Shown in pieces: positions 47,851 to 60,603 of a stretch of DNA of 64,000 nucleotides (position 1 is its first letter; each line of letters starts with the position of its first letter). Position numbers and translations under genes: made by a program. Below the pieces are notes generated by a model. It was given only the letters and a program-made list of their open reading frames with translations. It was not told the origin of the DNA and did not search any database. Origin of the DNA: Anaerolineales bacterium (GTDB taxonomy: Bacteria > Chloroflexota > Anaerolineae > 4572-78 > J111); assembly GCA_020634855.1 (NCBI GenBank), contig JACKAU010000007.1:426891-490890 (forward strand), in the 5' to 3' direction.

Positions 47851-48105
47851 TTACATTGTTCTAACGGTCTGGTCCAACTCGATCGATTTAACCCACTCTT
47901 GCTCTAGCAACAACACGGCCACCGCGCCGGAACAGGTCACAGCCAGAGCGGGCGACAACCGAAACTGCTGTTTTATTGCAACATCCACCTCACGACACCA
48001 CTCTAAGTGAGGCGCAGCATCACCATAAGTGCGGACGATAAGATTAAACAACTGATCGGGCATCGATCTAATTTGTTGTTCTAACTCGGCGTTGATTTTT
48101 GCCAT
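47851..48105 (-). CDS. Standalone subtilisin-prodomain-like protein
   Basis: An 84-residue protein that aligns by eye along its whole length with the N-terminus of the downstream S8 protease: MAKI-A-L--Q--SM, then a VIxR strand, an EV/DV turn, a SP/FPxxAV segment and a final I--D--VRT. In subtilases that N-terminal segment is the I9 propeptide, which folds and inhibits the enzyme. A free copy encoded just upstream on the same strand could act as a diffusible inhibitor or intramolecular-chaperone substitute. The ATG at 48105 is chosen because AAGGAG lies eight bases upstream; the longer frame from 48141 lacks one. Confidence 0.6.
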   Translation of the reverse strand: MAKINAELEQQIRSMPDQLFNLIVRTYGDAAPHLEWCREVDVAIKQQFRLSPALAVTCSGAVAVLLLEQEWVKSIELDQTVRTM

Positions 48106-48181
48106 AGTATTACTCCTTAACATTACACTTTCATTATACAATATTACATAAAATAGGTGAAGCGCAATCTTAAATTTTGGG

Positions 48182-48212
48182 GACGTTCCACATTTGGGCC
48201 GCAGGGAACGTC
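48182..48212. repeat. Short inverted repeat GACGTTCC/GGAACGTC
   Basis: Perfect 8-bp stem with a 15-base loop. It lies in the divergent gap between the prodomain-like gene and the SLOG gene. Confidence 0.6.
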
Positions 48213-48271
48213 TCGAATCACTGAGGCGGCTAGGATTATTTTCGTAATTAATATAGTACTACACCACAAAA

Positions 48272-48300
48272 TTGGATAGCCACTCAAATCTGGGTATAAT
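48272..48300 (+). promoter_or_regulatory. Promoter of SLOG-domain gene
   Basis: TTGGAT, 17-base spacer and a perfect TATAAT. Expected start near 48307 gives a ~55-base leader. Confidence 0.5.
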
Positions 48301-48362
48301 GAGGCCGCCTTACGCGCTTAATTCCATCTTTTGCCAATATCGCTTCCAATTGAGTAACTCCT

Positions 48363-49100
48363 ATGGCCCAGCCGACAACCTTAATAAAAAGTTTTCCCAA
48401 CGGTCGCCAAGCCTTATCGGTTCGGGTCAATCCGGAAACCGATGCGGGCCTAATTATCGACGCCCTCAGACTTCCGAAATGCCGGCGGCTGCTGATGCTG
48501 TCGGGCGGCGCGAGTAACATGTCAGCCGAAAAGATGAGCCGGCTGACCACACTGTTTACGGCGATCGGCCGGCTTATTGTTCAGAACGGGATCACGGTCA
48601 TTGATGGCGGCACCGAGTCGGGGGTAATGAAGCTGATGGGCGAAGCTTTAGGCCGGGCTGGCCGGACTAAATCCCCCCATATTGGGGTGCTGCCAGCCTA
48701 TGTGACCGTGGCCGATGACGGGACCACTGCCGAAGATATGCTGGAGCCTAACCATTCTAATTTTGTCTTAGTTGAAGGCGATGAGTGGGGCAGCGAAGTT
48801 GAGCAGATGTACCGCCTGGCGGCCTACTTTTCGCAGCATGCGCCGTCGGTGGCGCTGTTGGTCAATGGCGGTGATATTGCCCTGCGCGAGATTGAGTTGA
48901 ATGTCGAGCAAAATCGCGAAATTATCGTACTGGCCGGCAGCGGGCGCCTGGCCGATGAGGTGGCCCAAGCCATCCAAAACTCAGACAGCCCGGCTTCAGA
49001 CCGGGTCAAAGCGGTCGTTCGACAGGGCCGATTCATCGTGGTTGATCTGGAAGAGCCGCCCGAACTGTTGATCGATCTGCTCCGGCAAAAACTTCTGTAA
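48363..49100 (+). CDS. SLOG (LSDAT-like) domain protein
   Basis: A 245-residue protein of the SLOG superfamily, Rossmann-like domains related to the TRPM N-terminus and lysine-decarboxylase-like proteins, thought to bind nucleotide-derived ligands. Key segments are LLMLSGGASNMS, VIDGGTESGVMKLMGEA (about 80-95), IGVLPAYV and LEPNHSNFVLVEGDEWGSE. No effector domain, signal peptide or membrane helix is attached, so any ligand-sensing or hydrolase activity would be of the lone domain. The hydrolase and SirB1-like genes that follow on the same strand may share its transcript. Confidence 0.75.
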   Translation: MAQPTTLIKSFPNGRQALSVRVNPETDAGLIIDALRLPKCRRLLMLSGGASNMSAEKMSRLTTLFTAIGRLIVQNGITVIDGGTESGVMKLMGEALGRAGRTKSPHIGVLPAYVTVADDGTTAEDMLEPNHSNFVLVEGDEWGSEVEQMYRLAAYFSQHAPSVALLVNGGDIALREIELNVEQNREIIVLAGSGRLADEVAQAIQNSDSPASDRVKAVVRQGRFIVVDLEEPPELLIDLLRQKLL

Positions 49101-49185
49101 CAGTTAGTTTTAGACATGATTTGACCCCCCATGTTACAATACCGTTATACCCTAAACAATCAGACCTATTGCCTCAGGACAAGCG

Positions 49186-49899
49186 ATGGATCAACCCAAA
49201 CTCCCAACCAAAGTCAGCCCCGTCGAGTGGATTGGCCCCGATCATCCGGGTTATGACGAAACCGGTTTAATTCACTACGCTCACATTCCCAAAGAAGCCA
49301 GCTTGGACAACCCGGCGCCGGTGGTGGTTATGGTTCACGGCAAAGCCGGTGACGAAAGCGTTATGTGGATTTTCAAACAAACTATCCCTGCTGGAGTGGC
49401 GATTGTCTCACCTCGAGCGCCCCTGCCTGGAGCCGACGGCGGGTTTGTGTGGTTCAATAGCGTGAACGGTGTCTTGCAACTCACCCCCGAAGCGTTGCAA
49501 ACCGGCTTGTCAAAATTGACCCATTTTATCGACGGGTTACGATACCTCTACCCAATTGACCCTGACTGTCTACTGCTGATGGGCTTTAGCCAAGGGGCGG
49601 CCATCAGCAACGCGTTTGCGCTCAACTATCCTAAACGAGTACTTGGCGTCGCTTCGCTGGCCGGGGCGATGATTCAACCCTTTGATCTCATGCCGTCGCC
49701 GGCGTTGAATGGCTTGCCTGTCTTCATTGCTCACGGTCTAGAGGACGACACCATCCCGGTTAGTTTGGCCCAAAAAACTCGAGACCATTATCAGGAATTG
49801 GGCGCTGACGTCACTTATGGCGAATATCGCACCGGTCACAAAATGACCATGAAAGCTATCGACGCTTTGAAAGAGTGGGTCGCAGAGCGATTAAAGTAG
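49186..49899 (+). CDS. Phospholipase/carboxylesterase-type alpha/beta hydrolase
   Basis: A 237-residue alpha/beta hydrolase of the phospholipase/carboxylesterase (PF02230-like) group. The nucleophile elbow GFSQGA is near residue 130, the acid is the Asp in GLEDDTIPV and the base is the His in YRTGHKMT. The N-terminal VVVMVHGKAGDES gives the oxyanion hole. No signal peptide. It is 86 bases after the SLOG gene and ten bases before the SirB1-like gene. Substrate unknown; small esters are typical. Confidence 0.85.
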   Translation: MDQPKLPTKVSPVEWIGPDHPGYDETGLIHYAHIPKEASLDNPAPVVVMVHGKAGDESVMWIFKQTIPAGVAIVSPRAPLPGADGGFVWFNSVNGVLQLTPEALQTGLSKLTHFIDGLRYLYPIDPDCLLLMGFSQGAAISNAFALNYPKRVLGVASLAGAMIQPFDLMPSPALNGLPVFIAHGLEDDTIPVSLAQKTRDHYQELGADVTYGEYRTGHKMTMKAIDALKEWVAERLK

Positions 49900-49909
49900 A
49901 GCACCAACT

Positions 49910-50743
49910 ATGTTTGACAGCCTAGACCAATCAGTCACTACTATCCTGGCCAAAGATGAAGGCTTGATTGATTTAGCCAGCACGGCGTTGCTCATCGCCG
50001 AATATTTCACCCACCCCTTCGACAAACAATCGTATCTCAATCGACTGGATAAAATGGCCGCCACCATCCGACCGCAGATCACGTCGGATCAGTCAGCCTC
50101 GGACATCATCGATGCTCTAAATTTTTATCTATTCGGCCAGGTTAACTATGCCGGCAACGCCGACGATTATTATAACCCCGACAACTCCTTCCTCAATCGC
50201 GTTATGGATGGGCGTAAAGGCATCCCCCTGACATTAAGCATCATTTATTTGGAAATAGGCTGGCGTCTCCGTTTACCATTGTGGGGCATTGGGCTACCCG
50301 GTCACTTTATTGTAGGCTACGGGGCTGAAGCCGACCCGATTTACATCGATGTTTTCCACCGAGGCCAGCGCTTAACCGAAGACGACTGTTTCGCCCTGAG
50401 TAATAATCCTGTCCGCAGACGCGAAATATTCAAGCGCCAATTTTTGAGACCGGTTTCAAAAAAAGCCATGCTCTACCGGCTGTTGCTCAATCTCAAACAT
50501 ATTTATCTCGACCAGCAAAACTGGCCGGCGGCCCTTAAGACCATCAACTTAATGATGATCCTGCGTCCTCAAGAAATCGGCAATTTGAGAGATAGAGGCT
50601 TGATCTACCATCGCCTGGATCGCCTCAACGATGCCATTACCGACTTGCAGAGATACATCTTTCTGGTCCCTAACAGCCCCGACATCGACGCCGTCAGAGA
50701 ACATCTAAGCAAGATAGAAACAACTCTACTCCGCCTCAATTAA
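49910..50743 (+). CDS. SirB1-family transglutaminase-like protein
   Basis: A 277-residue SirB1-type protein: a degenerate transglutaminase-like core (about 25-185, with FLNRVMDGRKGIPLTLSIIYLEI, GLPGHFIVGY and YIDVFHRG) followed by a TPR-like C-terminus (LKHIYLDQQNWPAAL, RGLIYHRLDRLNDAI). The catalytic Cys of true transglutaminases is replaced by Ser/Thr context, as in the family generally. Function is not well established. It begins ten bases after the esterase gene. Confidence 0.85.
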   Translation: MFDSLDQSVTTILAKDEGLIDLASTALLIAEYFTHPFDKQSYLNRLDKMAATIRPQITSDQSASDIIDALNFYLFGQVNYAGNADDYYNPDNSFLNRVMDGRKGIPLTLSIIYLEIGWRLRLPLWGIGLPGHFIVGYGAEADPIYIDVFHRGQRLTEDDCFALSNNPVRRREIFKRQFLRPVSKKAMLYRLLLNLKHIYLDQQNWPAALKTINLMMILRPQEIGNLRDRGLIYHRLDRLNDAITDLQRYIFLVPNSPDIDAVREHLSKIETTLLRLN

Positions 50744-50923
50744 CGCGCTGTTGTTTGCAAGCCAAACCCCCTGTGCGACAACTCGCCCAAAAATATCGAT
50801 CATCTCCCAGCCAACTAACCACCGCCTAATTTGTCAACGGCTGGTTCTCCATTTAAAATGCTATCTTGAAGGATTAAAGGAAACAATGCGTATAATAACT
50901 GAGGCGTACTAAGGGAGGATTAT

Positions 50924-51961
50924 ATGCCGCAAAAGTTATGGATTGCCATACCACTTGGTTTGGTATTGGTTTTACTATTTTCCTCAGCTTCTGCCGTAAT
51001 GGCAGCCCCGCCCATCCAAACTATTCCGTGTGCAGAAGATTATACCGTGCAAGCCGGCGACTGGTTAAGCACCATCGCCGAAAAATATTACGGAGATGTC
51101 CTGGCTTATACAGCTATTGTCAACGCGACGAACGCGGCTGCTCAGGAGGATGACACCTATATCCCTATTACCGATCCCAGCCGTATCGAAGTCTCGCAGA
51201 CGTTGTGTATTCCGGCGGGCGAAACGGCCCAAGCCATGCTCAACGGCGAAATTTCCGGGCCGCCTCCCGCTCCGGTCAACCCCGAAGATAAGCTACTGGC
51301 CATCATCGGCAACCGCAGTTTTGCCAACATTCCGACGACCTTAAAGCTGACCGGCGGCCAGTTTGGCGAGGGACAGGAGTTCACCATCGAGGCCGGGCAA
51401 GAGGTCCGGCTGGAGATTGATCCGGGTGAATACAAAGCCTTTTGGAGTTCACCCGAAGGCGTCACCTTTAGCCGGGACTTCATGGCGCAACCGGGCGTCG
51501 TCGCCATCAACTGGTTTGTGCCGGAAGAAAGTTACGTCATGACCGAAATCCAGCGCACCGGCCTTATGGAAGATGAAGCCCAAGCCGAGACGTTAGGTCA
51601 ATTTACCCCGCCGTCGGTGACTCGTAAAGACACACCTTACTACGCCCCGGAAGGCAAAGAGCTTTTAGTCGCGGGCAATCGCAGCTTTGCGAACTTGCCC
51701 TCTACGCTAACGATAACCGGCGGTCAATTTGGCGGCGGCCAGGAGTTTACCATCAATCCCGGACAGGAACTGATAGTAGCTCTCGATCCGGTGGAGTACA
51801 CCGTCACCTGGAGTTCGCCGCCGGCTGATGATGGCACGGTTCTGGCGCGAGGCGGAACCATTACCCCCACCCCCGGCACCGTGACGGTGGTTTGGGTTGT
51901 CCCTGAAGAGAACCGCGCCTTCCTACAAAGACCCGGCGAACCCGGCCAGGCTTTTAAGTAA
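50924..51961 (+). CDS. Secreted LysM-domain protein with duplicated beta domain
   Basis: A 345-residue exported protein. A signal peptide (residues 1-26, ending AVMAA) leads to a LysM domain (about 37-95, YTVQAGDWLSTIAEKYYGD) that binds peptidoglycan or similar glycans. Two copies of a ~60-residue beta domain follow (GNRSFANIPTTLKLTGGQFG and GNRSFANLPSTLTITGGQFG), separated by a ~60-residue linker. No catalytic motif is seen, so it is probably a cell-wall-binding structural protein. GGGAGG precedes the ATG, and TATAAT at 50891-50896 may be its -10 box. The SH3b gene starts 18 bases later. Confidence 0.85.
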   Translation: MPQKLWIAIPLGLVLVLLFSSASAVMAAPPIQTIPCAEDYTVQAGDWLSTIAEKYYGDVLAYTAIVNATNAAAQEDDTYIPITDPSRIEVSQTLCIPAGETAQAMLNGEISGPPPAPVNPEDKLLAIIGNRSFANIPTTLKLTGGQFGEGQEFTIEAGQEVRLEIDPGEYKAFWSSPEGVTFSRDFMAQPGVVAINWFVPEESYVMTEIQRTGLMEDEAQAETLGQFTPPSVTRKDTPYYAPEGKELLVAGNRSFANLPSTLTITGGQFGGGQEFTINPGQELIVALDPVEYTVTWSSPPADDGTVLARGGTITPTPGTVTVVWVVPEENRAFLQRPGEPGQAFK

Positions 51962-51979
51962 CCGAAAAGGTAACCAATT

Positions 51980-53035
51980 ATGAGCCGAAAGAGAAGCAAA
52001 AGCAGATTACCCCATTTAATGGTGGTAGTAGCCGCCATCATTATTAGCGCCCTGCCATTTTTAACGGTAGCGCCGTCCTCAAGTTTGGCCGTGCAATCGA
52101 CCCAGAGCCTGGGCGATGATATCCGGCGGCAAAACCAAACGCCCACGGTTTCGGCTTTGCTAACCCAAACGCCGGTGGCCGAGATGACACCCTCGACCGG
52201 AGCGGTTTTACTCCTCAATCCCTTTTCCGGACCTTCGGCCAGCCCCATTACCATTACCGGCCAGCGTTGGACGCCGGACAGCCGGGTGATCATCTACCTG
52301 CCGTATCAGAACCAAGAGTATGCCGTGGCCAGCACCCTGGTCACTGAAGACGGGACGTTTACCGTCAGCATATTCCTGCCCATTTTCCTAACCGATCAGC
52401 CGCTGGTGCCGATCATCGCCCGGACGATTACCGATGATGAGACGGCCCGGGCGTTCTACACTGTCAGCGATGCCGTGCCGGAACCGGCGGCCACGCCTGT
52501 CTCTACCTCACCGCAAGGTATCGTTACCACCGATGCGCTGAACGTGCGCAGCGGGCCAGGCACAGAGTATGGCGCTATTGGCCTCTTGCAACGAGACCAA
52601 GAGGTGACGATCAACGGTCAGGCCGGCGGCTGGTGGCGGATCGATTACCTGTATGCTCGGGGCGATGCCGGCTGGGTGTCCGGCTTGTATATCGACGCCC
52701 AAAATGTAGATGATGTCCCCTATGTAGCGCCGCCACCCACTCCCATTCCCCCGCCCACGGCTACACCAACCCCGACTCCCATTCCCCAACAACCTGTCTT
52801 TGCCTGTAACCCCGGCCAATGGAGCGGCTGCGGCGGCGCGAGCTGCGCCCCGGAATATGTCAGCCAGTGTGGCAGCGATGGCCAATGGGGCCAATGCGTT
52901 TGGGATCCCGGCAGTTGCAGCCCGTATCGAAATAATAATGGGAATGACAACAACAATAACAATAACAATAACAACAATAACAATAATAATAACAATAACA
53001 ATAATAACAGCGATGACGATGATGATGACAATTAA
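51980..53035 (+). CDS. Exported SH3b-domain protein with poly-Asn/poly-Asp tail
   Basis: A 351-residue protein with an N-terminal membrane/signal segment (about 10-30), a beta-rich region, a bacterial SH3 domain (about 172-240, TDALNVRSGPGTEYGAIG), a Pro/Thr linker and a Cys-rich module (CNPGQWSGCGGASC ... CVWDPGSC). It ends in a run of over 20 Asn broken by one Asp and Gly, then an Asp-rich tail. The run is encoded by alternating AAC/AAT codons, so it is a trinucleotide microsatellite. SH3b domains often bind cell-wall peptides. The gene follows the LysM gene by 18 bases and ends at a terminator. Confidence 0.85.
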   Translation: MSRKRSKSRLPHLMVVVAAIIISALPFLTVAPSSSLAVQSTQSLGDDIRRQNQTPTVSALLTQTPVAEMTPSTGAVLLLNPFSGPSASPITITGQRWTPDSRVIIYLPYQNQEYAVASTLVTEDGTFTVSIFLPIFLTDQPLVPIIARTITDDETARAFYTVSDAVPEPAATPVSTSPQGIVTTDALNVRSGPGTEYGAIGLLQRDQEVTINGQAGGWWRIDYLYARGDAGWVSGLYIDAQNVDDVPYVAPPPTPIPPPTATPTPTPIPQQPVFACNPGQWSGCGGASCAPEYVSQCGSDGQWGQCVWDPGSCSPYRNNNGNDNNNNNNNNNNNNNNNNNNNNSDDDDDDN

Positions 53036-53074
53036 GAACAATTGATCTTTACCGTTTAGTCAATCATCAGCATC

Positions 53075-53106
53075 AGCCCTCTGAACAACGCCAGAGGGCT
53101 TTGTCA
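53075..53106 (+). terminator. Rho-independent terminator after SH3b gene
   Basis: AGCCCTCTG pairs with CAGAGGGCT, loop 8 bases, followed by TTGTCATTT. It closes the LysM-SH3b unit. Confidence 0.7.
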
Positions 53107-53171
53107 TTTAAAAACCGTAGCTTATCAAGCAAGAAAAATTTAACGAAATTTTCTCCTGGCTGCTAAATCGG

Positions 53172-53177
53172 TATAAT
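53172..53177 (+). promoter_or_regulatory. -10 box upstream of lipoprotein gene
   Basis: A perfect TATAAT about 70 bases before the lipoprotein start; the -35 region is not convincing. Confidence 0.35.
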
Positions 53178-53248
53178 ACGCATTAATAGCTATCGAGGCT
53201 TTAACCATGGCGTTATTTCCGCTTTGGTATACGAATGGGGAGGAGAAA

Positions 53249-54751
53249 ATGGGACGAAAGCCGTTATATCTTTTTTTCCTGATAGTCGTCGTGGTTATCT
53301 CCGTAGCAGCCTGCACATCCGTCCCAGAAGTGGAAGAACCCGTGCGGTCAGCTCAGATCGTCCCCGACTCATCGGCCACGAGCGTACCGGCAGCCGATTC
53401 ACCGGCCGCAACCCAGGAATCATCCGGTGTTGGCGCCGCTAATCAAGCTCCGTCAAGTGATCAGGCGGCAACACCGCCGGCAGATGATGATGAGATTATC
53501 TACGCCGAAGCGCAGGTAACCTCGGCCAGTGTGGCGATCCTGGAGTCATTTCCGGTGCAAGTTAACGTTATCGTGCAGGGAAATTTCCCCGACGGCTGTA
53601 CCACCATCGATCAAGCTAGCCAGCGGCAGCAAGACAACACCTTTTTCGTCAACCTAATCACGGCTCGCCCGGCTGACGCGATGTGTACGCAAGAAATTGT
53701 TCCCTTTGAAGAAATTGTGGCCTTAGATGTAGGCGGACTTAAGGCCGGTGAATATCAGGTTGTGGTCAATGAGCAGCCTTTCGAGACCTTCCGGCTCACT
53801 GCCGATAATACTTTACCCAATGAGGGTACCTCGGAACAGGGGATACTCCCGGCTGATGATACGGTTTACGAGCAAATTTTCATTCCCGCTACCGGCGCAG
53901 CCATGTCCGTCCCGGCGGCGTGGACGCGCACCGATTTTCAATGGTCGCCTGGCAGCGAGGGGACGCCCTCTATCGGCGTCGTTTGGACCGAACTCGACCT
54001 GGAATGGACCCCAACCTCTATGCTGCCGGAAGGCGCGGAGCTGATCTCACGTGAGCCGGTCGAGTTGGAGTGGGGCGAAGGTGTTCAGTTTCAGTTGGAA
54101 GTCAAAGACGCCGACGGCCAGTTGACCTCCATCGAGGAGCATTTGATTGCTCCCCTCAATCGAACGGTGGTCTATGATTTTTATACCAGTGGAGCGACGT
54201 ATCAAGATTTAGAAATGGTTAAAGATGCCTACGAGGCAATGATCGCTTCAGTGGAATTAAACGCCAATCCGGCCTTTCAAGGACTTCCGGAAAGCTGTAC
54301 GCCCAATGTCGCCAGAGCGTTGTATGTCGATACCGAACGGCGGTACTGCTTACTATACCCAGCCTACTATCCTCAACCGGTCGAACAAAATGGTTTTGTT
54401 AATATTTCTGGTCTACCTCAAAGTGAAGGCCCTGATCCGATTGTAGCCAGCCTTATCATTCAAATTGACGGAGCGGCCGGCGGGCAAACCGTAGCCCAGG
54501 TGGTGGATCAGGTAGTCGGCCAATACAGTTCTCTGCCGATTACCCGGCGGGCCACCACCCTAAGCGACACCGAAGCGGTACTGGTGGAAGGGCTGCCGGG
54601 GCGCTTCGGTTCGCGCCAGGTGTTTGTGGTTTACAATGATACCATTTTCCATCTCATTTTGATGCCGGTTGACGATGCCTTCCCCCAGCTTGCTGATGAA
54701 GTAGAGATGTTGGGGGAGACGACCACCTCATCGTTTACCTTTTTACCCTAA
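53249..54751 (+). CDS. Exported lipoprotein of unknown function
   Basis: A 500-residue lipoprotein: signal peptide with lipobox VAAC (Cys22), a ~70-residue low-complexity Ser/Ala/Thr linker, then two or three beta-rich regions without a catalytic motif that I recognise. Repeated PAxxxWxWTP-like segments occur (PAAWTRTDFQWSPGSEG; TELDLEWTPTSMLPEG). The ATG at 53249 is chosen over 53207 because GGAGGAG lies just before it and the signal peptide starts there. It follows a promoter-like TATAAT and precedes the two MscS genes by 15 bases, possibly in one unit. Confidence 0.75.
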   Translation: MGRKPLYLFFLIVVVVISVAACTSVPEVEEPVRSAQIVPDSSATSVPAADSPAATQESSGVGAANQAPSSDQAATPPADDDEIIYAEAQVTSASVAILESFPVQVNVIVQGNFPDGCTTIDQASQRQQDNTFFVNLITARPADAMCTQEIVPFEEIVALDVGGLKAGEYQVVVNEQPFETFRLTADNTLPNEGTSEQGILPADDTVYEQIFIPATGAAMSVPAAWTRTDFQWSPGSEGTPSIGVVWTELDLEWTPTSMLPEGAELISREPVELEWGEGVQFQLEVKDADGQLTSIEEHLIAPLNRTVVYDFYTSGATYQDLEMVKDAYEAMIASVELNANPAFQGLPESCTPNVARALYVDTERRYCLLYPAYYPQPVEQNGFVNISGLPQSEGPDPIVASLIIQIDGAAGGQTVAQVVDQVVGQYSSLPITRRATTLSDTEAVLVEGLPGRFGSRQVFVVYNDTIFHLILMPVDDAFPQLADEVEMLGETTTSSFTFLP

Positions 54752-54766
54752 TTCAGGTTCCGGTTA

Positions 54767-55648
54767 ATGGCATTCTTAGAATCATCTATTCTACTTAACG
54801 CTCTCTTCAAACTCGCCCTAGTAATGCTGGTTTTTTCTGCCGCCACCTTGCTACACCGCCTGTCGAAGCATATTGCCGGATTAATTCTGCGGTTTGGTTC
54901 ACGGCATTCTGACGAGGACCAGGCCGAAACTAAGCCGGATCGACATCCGGCGCTTGGCGACTGGTTGCCCGATGAACTCATTACTATTGAACCACTCCGG
55001 CTGGAACGACAGACGACATTAAAAGAGTTGCTCTCCAGCCTGATTAGTGTGACTGCCTTTACGACCGCTGCCATCCTCAGCCTAGCACTTTTCACCGACG
55101 CCGACACCCTGGTCTGGACGGTTGGCTTTTTCACCGCCGGTCTATCGTTCGCGGCCGGCCCCGTCGTGGGCGATCTGTTATCGGGGGCCAGCATTATTTT
55201 TCAAGACAAACTGGTCGTCGGCGAGAAAATCCGGATCAACTCCCAATTCGTCCAGATCGAAGGCATTGTTGAACGAATCAATCTCAAGTCAACCCAACTG
55301 CGCGCCCGCACCGGAGAAATGTATATCGTCAACAACGGCGAACTGCGCTACATTTGCAACTTCAGCCGTGGGCCTTACTCCGCTACGTCCCTACGCATCA
55401 AAATTGCAGCGACGGACCTCCTGCCGGCTCTGGCTCTATTAAACCGGTTAGCCCCTGAAGCGCCGCGCCTCTTCACCGAACTCAACGAACCTTGGTTGGT
55501 GTTCAGCGAGTCGGGCACAATGGATCACACCACCGAATTAACCCTGGCGCTTAAAACCGACTTCGGCCGGGCGGCTCAACTACGCCCCAAGCTTATGGTT
55601 TTTCTCCAGCATCATTTTGCTATGGAAAAGATTACCTTCGCCAAATAA
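54767..55648 (+). CDS. MscS-like mechanosensitive channel protein (first copy)
   Basis: A 293-residue membrane protein of the MscS type. Hydrophobic segments at about 7-30, 88-110 and 118-150 precede the pore/beta domain signature GLSFAAGPVVGDLLSGASIIF and DKLVVGEKIRI, then the NGELRYICNFSRG strand. It should form an ion channel relieving turgor. The next gene is a close paralogue 12 bases downstream, so the two may form a hetero-oligomer or arose by duplication. Confidence 0.85.
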   Translation: MAFLESSILLNALFKLALVMLVFSAATLLHRLSKHIAGLILRFGSRHSDEDQAETKPDRHPALGDWLPDELITIEPLRLERQTTLKELLSSLISVTAFTTAAILSLALFTDADTLVWTVGFFTAGLSFAAGPVVGDLLSGASIIFQDKLVVGEKIRINSQFVQIEGIVERINLKSTQLRARTGEMYIVNNGELRYICNFSRGPYSATSLRIKIAATDLLPALALLNRLAPEAPRLFTELNEPWLVFSESGTMDHTTELTLALKTDFGRAAQLRPKLMVFLQHHFAMEKITFAK

Positions 55649-55660
55649 GGAAGACGCCTC

Positions 55661-56563
55661 ATGGAAACTGCCGCTGCCGGGGACTTACCCGTAATTATTC
55701 GACTCATCAATGTGGGGCTGATTATTTTTGTAGCTTGGCTCATCTATCGCCTGTCGTGGCGGCTGGCCGGGCTGTTCCTGCGATTTTACGACTTCTCACC
55801 GTCACACCTGCCCGTTCAATTGCAGCACCACACCGGCGAAGAAGGGGTTTCAAAACTCATCGCCCGGCTGATCGATTGGCTGCCCGGAGAAATCGTCGAT
55901 ATGCCCCGTCCCCACGAACAGCGGCGGCAAACCCTACAAGAGATCATCTCCAGCGCTATTTCGGTCATCGCTTTTCTGTTGGCAGGGCTGGCCATCTTGG
56001 GCCAGTTCGCCCCAATGAGCTCCGTGGTGACCGTGACCGGGCTGCTTATTTCGGCCCTGGCTTTCGCCGGTCGCACCGTGGTTGCCGATTATTTGGCCGG
56101 TTTGGGCATTCTGTTTCAGGATCAATTTTATGTTGGGGAAAAAATCAAGGTCAAGGCTCAGCTTGATATTATCGAAGGCACCGTAGAGCAAGTTAGCCTC
56201 AACACCACCTGGCTCCGATCGCTCACCGGCGAGGTTTATGTGATCGCTAACGGTGAAATGCGCTGGATTTGCAACTACAGTCGGGGCATTTACTCTTCAG
56301 CCAACATTACCCTCAAAGTTGCCGCCGCCGATCTCAGTCGAGCCGTGCCGCTCCTGGAGACCCTAGGGCAAGAGGCCCATGCCGTCTTCAAAGAAATGCG
56401 CGATCCCTGGCAGGTCATCAGCGAGTCCGGCGTCCTGGCCGAGCATGTCGAAATCACGTTAGCCGTTCGCGCCCATTTCGGCCAGGCGGTTCACCTACGT
56501 CCCAAACTACTGGCCCTCCTTCAAGCGCGGCTGGCGCGAGAGGGAATTGAGTTGGTGAGTTAG
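55661..56563 (+). CDS. MscS-like mechanosensitive channel protein (second copy)
   Basis: A 300-residue paralogue of the preceding protein with the same layout: N-terminal helix, two further helices (about 104-150), then the MscS motif GLLISALAFAGRTVVADYLAGLG and QFYVGEKIKVK. AAGGAAG lies before the ATG. The gene ends 11 bases before the convergent metH gene. Confidence 0.85.
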   Translation: METAAAGDLPVIIRLINVGLIIFVAWLIYRLSWRLAGLFLRFYDFSPSHLPVQLQHHTGEEGVSKLIARLIDWLPGEIVDMPRPHEQRRQTLQEIISSAISVIAFLLAGLAILGQFAPMSSVVTVTGLLISALAFAGRTVVADYLAGLGILFQDQFYVGEKIKVKAQLDIIEGTVEQVSLNTTWLRSLTGEVYVIANGEMRWICNYSRGIYSSANITLKVAAADLSRAVPLLETLGQEAHAVFKEMRDPWQVISESGVLAEHVEITLAVRAHFGQAVHLRPKLLALLQARLAREGIELVS

Positions 56564-56574
56564 GGGCCTATCCC

Positions 56575-60261
<3,687 letters not shown>

Positions 60262-60603
60262 CTATATCTCCTTAATAGTGGTTGGATAGTTGGTTGGTTG
60301 GTTGGTTGGTTGGTTAGGTGGGTTAGGTGGGTTAGTTCGTAGTTACCGCTTTGGCGATACGACCAAAAAACGTTTAAATCCACTACTCCAAACCAAGACG
60401 TCAGTTATGCCTAAGGACATTAACCCTCCAACTAGCCATCAAACTATCCTAAACTTTTCGCAAAAAAAACGAGGCGGCATCTGGGCATGCCTCCCCGCAC
60501 GATCTTCATTATACCTCATTTACCAAAAATATTACGAAGAAATTGGTTAGAATTTGACAGCTATTTTGTCATAAAATATACTCGACACTTGATTGGAGAA
60601 AAA
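60262..60603. other. Divergent intergenic region with GTTGG word repeat and promoter
   Basis: A 342-base gap between metH and the small coiled-coil gene. GTTGG/GGTTAGGTGG words fill about 60279-60335. The right end holds the promoter annotated separately. No gene or riboswitch is supported. Confidence 0.55.
60554..60582 (+). promoter_or_regulatory. Strong sigma70-type promoter of small coiled-coil gene
   Basis: TTGACA, exactly 17 bases, TATACT: the best promoter match in the window. Expected start near 60589, with the ribosome-binding site and ATG about 15 bases later. Confidence 0.75.

Noticed and set aside
60262..60603. Cobalamin or SAM riboswitch upstream of metH
   Set aside because: No conserved riboswitch core could be recognised; the gap is mainly a word repeat and a divergent promoter.
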